In this document: positions 6,397 to 6,530 of the stretch, piece by piece
Numbering within the stretch: position 1 is the first letter of the stretch
Layout: every line of letters starts with the position of its first letter
Origin: Thermoflexales bacterium
GTDB lineage: Bacteria; Chloroflexota; Anaerolineae; S140-20
DNA length: 6,530 bases
Direction: 5' to 3'
Assembly: GCA_015484715.1 (NCBI GenBank)
Contig: WFUY01000431.1
Coordinates: forward strand, 1 to 6,530
Translations under genes and position numbers: made by a program
Notes under the pieces: generated by a model
What the model was told of the DNA's origin: nothing
What the model saw: only the letters and a program-made list of their open reading frames with translations
The model's database searches: none

Positions 6397-6530
6397 ATGC
6401 TGAACAGACCCCTCAAAGTCCATCTAAGGCGCGTCGGCGATGCCGTTATCATTGACCTGGTAGGCGATCTCAATCATCAGGGAGAGACTACCCTCAAGGA
6501 AGCCTATCAGCGAGCCACGGTGGACAATAC
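6397..6530 (+). CDS. STAS-domain anti-sigma factor antagonist (RsbV/SpoIIAA-like), 3'-truncated by window edge
   Basis: Only the first 44 codons are in the window. The protein begins MLNRPLKVHLRRVGDAVIID, then LVGDLNHQGETTLKEAY. This is the beta-strand pair and first helix of a STAS domain (usual pattern: xxVxIIxLxGxLD...xxxLxxAL). The phosphorylatable Ser/Thr of the family, normally around residue 55-60, is beyond the window end. The start ATG is preceded by GGGAG (6385-6389) about 7 nt upstream, and it lies 1 nt after the kinase stop codon. In the family, the unphosphorylated protein binds the kinase and frees its target, and phosphorylation by the kinase turns this off. Partner-switching by this pair is inferred from adjacency and families. 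Confidence 0.85.
   Translation, partial: MLNRPLKVHLRRVGDAVIIDLVGDLNHQGETTLKEAYQRATVDN

Overview
The window looks like a piece of a GC-rich bacterial chromosome, most likely from the Chloroflexota (an Anaerolineae-like lineage). Two things point there: the secreted protease ends in the short C-terminal motif VFLPLVMRNYP, which I associate with many Chloroflexota surface proteins, and the window has a Uma2-family gene, a family often abundant in that phylum and in cyanobacteria. This placement is inference. All real genes are on the + strand.

Layout. (1) Positions 1-2651 hold the 3' part of a large secreted, multi-domain subtilisin-like (S8) protease. It has a PA insert, the catalytic Ser block, a beta-sandwich region, a glutamine-amidotransferase-like domain, a PKD domain, a DUF11 domain and the terminal motif. 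A clear intrinsic terminator follows. (2) The 312-bp gap 2652-2963 holds that terminator, a near-consensus sigma70-type promoter (TTGCGA, 17 bp, extended TGATATAAT) and a leader of about 100 nt with a nested hairpin. (3) Downstream are a Uma2-family (DUF820) PD-(D/E)XK nuclease-like gene and, 20 bp later, a threonine-synthase-family PLP enzyme, probably co-transcribed. A GTG-start RNase Z-like metallo-beta-lactamase-fold hydrolase follows after 66 bp. (4) A second extended -10 promoter (TGGTATAAT) lies just after the hydrolase stop codon. It should drive an RsbW/SpoIIAB-type ATP-binding kinase and, 1 nt after its stop, a STAS-domain antagonist that runs off the window end. Together these form a partner-switching regulatory pair.

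The three blocks look functionally unrelated: extracellular proteolysis, metabolism plus orphan enzymes, and stress or sigma-factor signalling. I see no mobile element, CRISPR array, tRNA or rRNA. I do not see strong evidence for a new multi-gene system. The points most worth a second look are the C-terminal tail of the protease, the structured Uma2 leader with a possible leaderless mini-ORF, the matched pair of extended -10 promoters, the variant active-site motif of the threonine-synthase-like enzyme, and the RNase Z-like protein that appears to lack the tRNA-binding exosite.
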